Shown here: positions 46,601-49,425 of the stretch, piece by piece
Layout of the letters: the number at the start of each line of letters is the position of its first letter
How positions within the stretch are numbered: position 1 is the stretch's first letter
Assembly (NCBI GenBank): GCA_001642005.1
Contig: LWCA01000128.1
Span: 1 to 49,425, forward strand
DNA: 49,425 bases
Reading direction: 5' to 3'
Source of the DNA: Intoshia linei
Lineage: Eukaryota > Orthonectida > Rhopaluridae
Translations under genes and position numbers: made by a program
The notes under the pieces: model-generated
The model's database searches: none
Told to the model about the DNA's origin: nothing
What the model saw: only the letters and a program-made list of their open reading frames with translations

Positions 46601-47213
46601 TTACAATAGTGATGGGGTAAATGGGCTTTTCAATATCAAATCTGATTATTTTTACGCATCCATCAGTAGATCTACAATTAATAAAATCGTAATAATGGAC
46701 ATATAAGGTATTACATATAATCTTCAATGGTTTTATAGTACGAAAAAGAAGGTTGTCTAAAATTGTTCAACTTTCCTAAAGAGTCCGACTATCCAAGATT
46801 AAATTTAAACAATAGATATATTATTCATGTACCTTGCATGAACTTATCGCTAGAGTTGAACTGGCCACTTTCTAACCAAATTATAGCAAATAAGAAAAAT
46901 TAATTTTACCTCAAACTCAATTAAAACACGATCGAAGTTAGGCAGGATAAATATTCGTCTAAATAAAGTTAAATATTGAATTTGAGGAATTTACGTAATG
47001 TTTCCAAATTTATATCTAAATTCTTTATCAATATCTTCAATTGCCGCATTTTTACAGTGGAAAACAATAGTTCTACAAGGTTTTTCCTAAAATATAATGG
47101 TAATCTTTACAATGCAACATAATTACCCATTTAAATTTATCAACGTGACAAAGATTATTTCTTGTTAAGTTCATACGTTTCTTTTTACTGTTTACACAAA
47201 TTCTTTCTTCCAT
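43603..47213 (-). CDS. hnRNP L-type RNA-binding protein, copy 2 (diverged paralogue)
   Basis: A complete second copy in opposite orientation. The ATG at 47213 opens an exon (MEERICVNSKKKRMNL) followed by a 40-nt intron. RRM1: CRTIVFHCKNAAIEDIDKEF to FDRVLIEFE. RRM2: RFDIEKPIYPIT, RLRIIIVSKSKILVEFSS, then DADIYLECCTIRT (46457-46349). RRM3: LANAFNCTKLFNLMCQYGN, then GMVQMRHRSECKRTIM (about 45860-45600) and FSKLSFLIFHSND. RRM4: PKRTLFFSHVPISFKSDKIN, SGLMEWDNLDDAISAI, ending STLKLSFAST before the TAA at 43605-43603. Exons and phases correspond one-to-one with copy 1 at nearly every junction. At the RRM3 junction an in-frame stop is avoided only by using an upstream GTTTAA donor (36-nt intron). 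No other disruption was seen, but RRM1 is strongly diverged and RRM2 has lost the Gly in DIYxGCC. Function may differ from copy 1. Confidence 0.88.
43921..45420 (-). other. Large intron of hnRNP L copy 2, with small RRM4 exon near 44.0 kb
   Basis: The first RRM4 exon (PKRTLFFSHVPISF) lies at about 44013-43946. Between it and the RRM3 linker exon at about 45.5 kb is AT-rich DNA with hAT-like debris, for example GAGTGGTTCCAAGTTGGGGT at about 44858. The large intron falls at the same position as in copy 1 (before RRM4). Confidence 0.6.
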
Positions 47214-47299
47214 TTTGAATGAAAAAATTCAAAATATTAATTCAAATATCCAACAATAAAGTTGGTTTAGTGATAATTTAAGTTGCCGAAGTAATTCTA

Positions 47300-48132
47300 T
47301 TAACTTTGTGTCCTTTAGACCAGTGGTGATGCTGATTTTGAAACATTGTTATTACATACCCAAGTACGATGGTTGTCAAAAGGAAAAGCATTAAAACGAG
47401 CATTTATACTTCATAATGAAATTCTACTTTTTTTGGAAAAATCAAATCATTATTTGCAGGAAAATTTTCAAGATGCTATTTGGCTATCTTCTCTGGCTTT
47501 TCTGGTTGATATTTTTGAATTATTAAATTTCTTAAATTTATCTCTCCAGGGAAAAGGCATTACAGTAATTGATTGCAATGAAAAATTAAAAGTTTTCCAG
47601 ATAAAAGTTCAATTATGGATAAAGAAAATGGATCAACGTAATTTTGCAATGTTTTCTGTATTTAATTCATATCTAGATGACGAGCATAGTTTTTACAACA
47701 GAAAGTCCTTTGGATAAAGAAATTAAAGAACATCTTCTCACTCTTAAAAATCATTCACTACTTCCCAACTATTAATGATACAGATGTATATAATTCCCTT
47801 ATAAGAAATCCATTTATATTTGATTTTGAACAGTTACCAGTGAAGGAGTTAGTATTCCAGGAAAAATTCATATAATTAATTAATGATGGCTCTGCCAAAA
47901 TAACATTTCCTAAAAGTACGATAACTGAATTTTGGATAGCTATGGCACAATCATATCCAAAATTTTCTAAAATGATTTTCAAAATACAAATAAAAACAAA
48001 ATCTAGAAACAGACTATATGTTAGTGATGATTTGAGATGTGCTTTATCCAAAACAGAACCAAGAATAGTTGAATTGTCAAAAATCAAACAATTTATTAGT
48101 TTATTATCAATTTATTTTCAAACATTAGTTTA
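47300..48132 (+). pseudogene. Broken hAT-superfamily transposase (Buster/ZBED5-like), C-terminal half
   Basis: The frame from about 47343 reads HTQVRWLSKGKALKRAF, then IWLSSLAFLVDIFELLNFLN and LSLQGKGITVID, the core of hAT transposases related to ZBED5/FAM200/GTF2IRD2. The frame breaks near 47710 and resumes after stops; PFIFDFEQLPVKELVFQEK lies near 47810-47870. From about 47940 it reads FPKSTITEFW-type and KTKSRNRLYVSDDLRCALSK (the hAT dimerisation end), stopping near 48131. About 25 residues around the usual 'CESGFS' region are deleted. With a frameshift, stops and a deletion it cannot encode an active transposase. It starts about 100 bp from the divergent start of hnRNP L copy 2. Confidence 0.88.
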
Positions 48133-48298
48133 ATAAAATTTAATTTAATTAATAATGTTTGTGGGAGCTAAGGCTCATAATATATCAATTATTCTTGATA
48201 TTATTCAGTGGAAATATTCTTCCACAAAATTTTGAATGAGCACACTTCGACCTGTTCTTGATTCACTTCAATTCACTGTTTAGTAAGACCTCTATTTA

Positions 48299-48850
48299 TA
48301 ACAATTTTTAGGATTGGTCTGTTTTTACTTTATTTTTAATATTATACACACCTTCTGTCTAATAAATTAAAAAAATGTGATAACAATTGTTTTTAAAATT
48401 CTTTACGCAATACTTTATACTATATATTACGAATACTTTAATTATGCGATAATTATTGTTTATAACACTGAACAACACTGAAAAAAAATAAGATAATATG
48501 CAAATATGAATTATAATTTTTAAATTTAAAGTTCTTTTTAAATTAAAGGCAGCATAAAAAGTGCCTACCTCACATTTGCACTCATCTATAGAAACGATAC
48601 AAAATTTACACATCTTTTATAATAAACTAGCTTGGCAGTTTCGTACTACGTACAAACAGCACCTAGCTATGCCGAGGGCACTCTTTTATTATACCAAAAA
48701 AATAAATTCACGTTGAAAATCTAACTTAAAAATTCACTATTCACTATTATCGTTTTTTTTGTTTTGTTAACATTTGCGTAAAGAATTTAAAAACAATTAT
48801 TATCCAATTTTTTTAATTTATTAGACAGAATATGTATAACCTGTGTCCAA
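48299..48850. repeat. Fold-back repeat with conserved 40-bp motif, copy 4
   Basis: The left arm at about 48340-48410 ('tctgtctaataaattaaa' to 'aaattctttacgcaa') reappears as its reverse complement at about 48773-48840. The right arm also carries the 40-bp motif in reverse orientation (48630-48688: ACGTACAAACAGCACCTAGC then TATGCCGAGGGCACTC). The spacer is about 360 bp. The arms are homologous to the unit at 42838-43110, so this is two such units in inverted orientation with one end trimmed. Confidence 0.75.
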
Positions 48851-49425
48851 AAACAGCTTTTTTTGAGTGAACAAAAAGTAGCCCACGGGAAAAGATGAGT
48901 AATTTTGTGTATGTTGCGAATATGCTTTTTAAAATTTTTGAAATCAAAAAAAACCACCCACTTTTACTATAATGTTCCCCAAAAAATGAAAATATTTTGA
49001 AAATTGATAGTAAATTAAAAATGTTGGGTATTAAATTAAATAATTGGTATTGTATTTACATTTATGATGTGAAGAAAATTGTTCTCTATCAGATACAATT
49101 TTAAAAATGACCCATCTATTGACAAAAATAGTCCTAAGATGGACTAAACAATATAATTAAAACAATAGAAAAAACTATAAATTGATATAAAAAGTAAATT
49201 TTATATAGAATATATTTATAAATATTTATTACATTAGTTTAATCTCATTCGAAGGTCATTAAGATATCTAATCAAAACTTGTTCCAAATATTAGTGAATT
49301 TTGAGTGGTATATTTTCTCATTGGCCGTTCTAAATACCCTCTCATCCAATTTGTTGAAGAGTTAAGATCAAAATCTGACAAATTATTCTTGATAAGAACA
49401 TTTTTGGAGGCATCACATATTATGT
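48851..49425. other. AT-rich right flank
   Basis: No coding exon or recognisable element is seen on either strand. Confidence 0.5.

Noticed and set aside
1..49425. CRISPR arrays, tRNA or rRNA genes, prokaryotic operons.
   Set aside because: No regular spaced repeats, no cloverleaf-like or rRNA-like segments were seen, and all recognisable genes are spliced animal genes.

Overview
This is a very AT-rich animal genomic window. It codes with the standard code and carries metazoan genes such as a Polycomb SCM homologue and a diacylglycerol lipase. Its hallmark is splicing through extremely short introns, mostly 30-39 nt with GT...AG ends, alongside a few kilobase-scale introns packed with transposon debris. 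The mixture fits a small, possibly parasitic, invertebrate, but the sequence alone does not fix the phylum.

Layout, left to right: a sperm-tail PG-rich (SHIPPO) repeat gene on the minus strand (1237-2173); about 6.5 kb of mostly repeat-derived DNA with a collapsed Tc1 element (5883-6447); a Polycomb-group SCM/SCMH gene on plus (8649-13622) with two MBT repeats, a SLED domain and a SAM domain; a diacylglycerol lipase on minus (17447-13733) ending 110 bp from the SCM stop; a hAT-like non-autonomous element (18050-19248); a dynamin-related protein of the DRP1/DNM1L type on plus (19864-27508); an inositol-trisphosphate 3-kinase homologue on plus (27713-34810) whose large intron region holds an antisense endogenous viral element (about 31030-33850); an hnRNP L-type four-RRM gene on plus (35056-39299); a repeat-rich gap with one unrecognised candidate gene (about 40.7-41.3 kb); a second, diverged hnRNP L-type gene on minus (47213-43603) with the same exon plan, tail to tail with the first; and a broken hAT (Buster/ZBED5-like) transposase just beyond its 5' end.

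DRP1, the IP3 kinase and the first hnRNP L gene are co-oriented with gaps of only about 205 and 245 bp. The first two each have an AATAAA downstream of the stop. They do not form an obvious pathway. SCM is a chromatin repressor, DAGL makes 2-arachidonoylglycerol from DAG, ITPK phosphorylates IP3 (the other product of phospholipase C), DRP1 divides mitochondria, and hnRNP L proteins regulate splicing.

The most noteworthy features are the convergent hnRNP L paralogue pair, the mononegavirus-like element with polymerase and probable nucleoprotein pieces in an unexpected order, and a dispersed repeat family found in at least nine places, two of which share a small tandem array. No clearly new multi-gene system was identified. 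Exon boundaries were assigned by eye from splice sites and family motifs, so individual junctions may be off.
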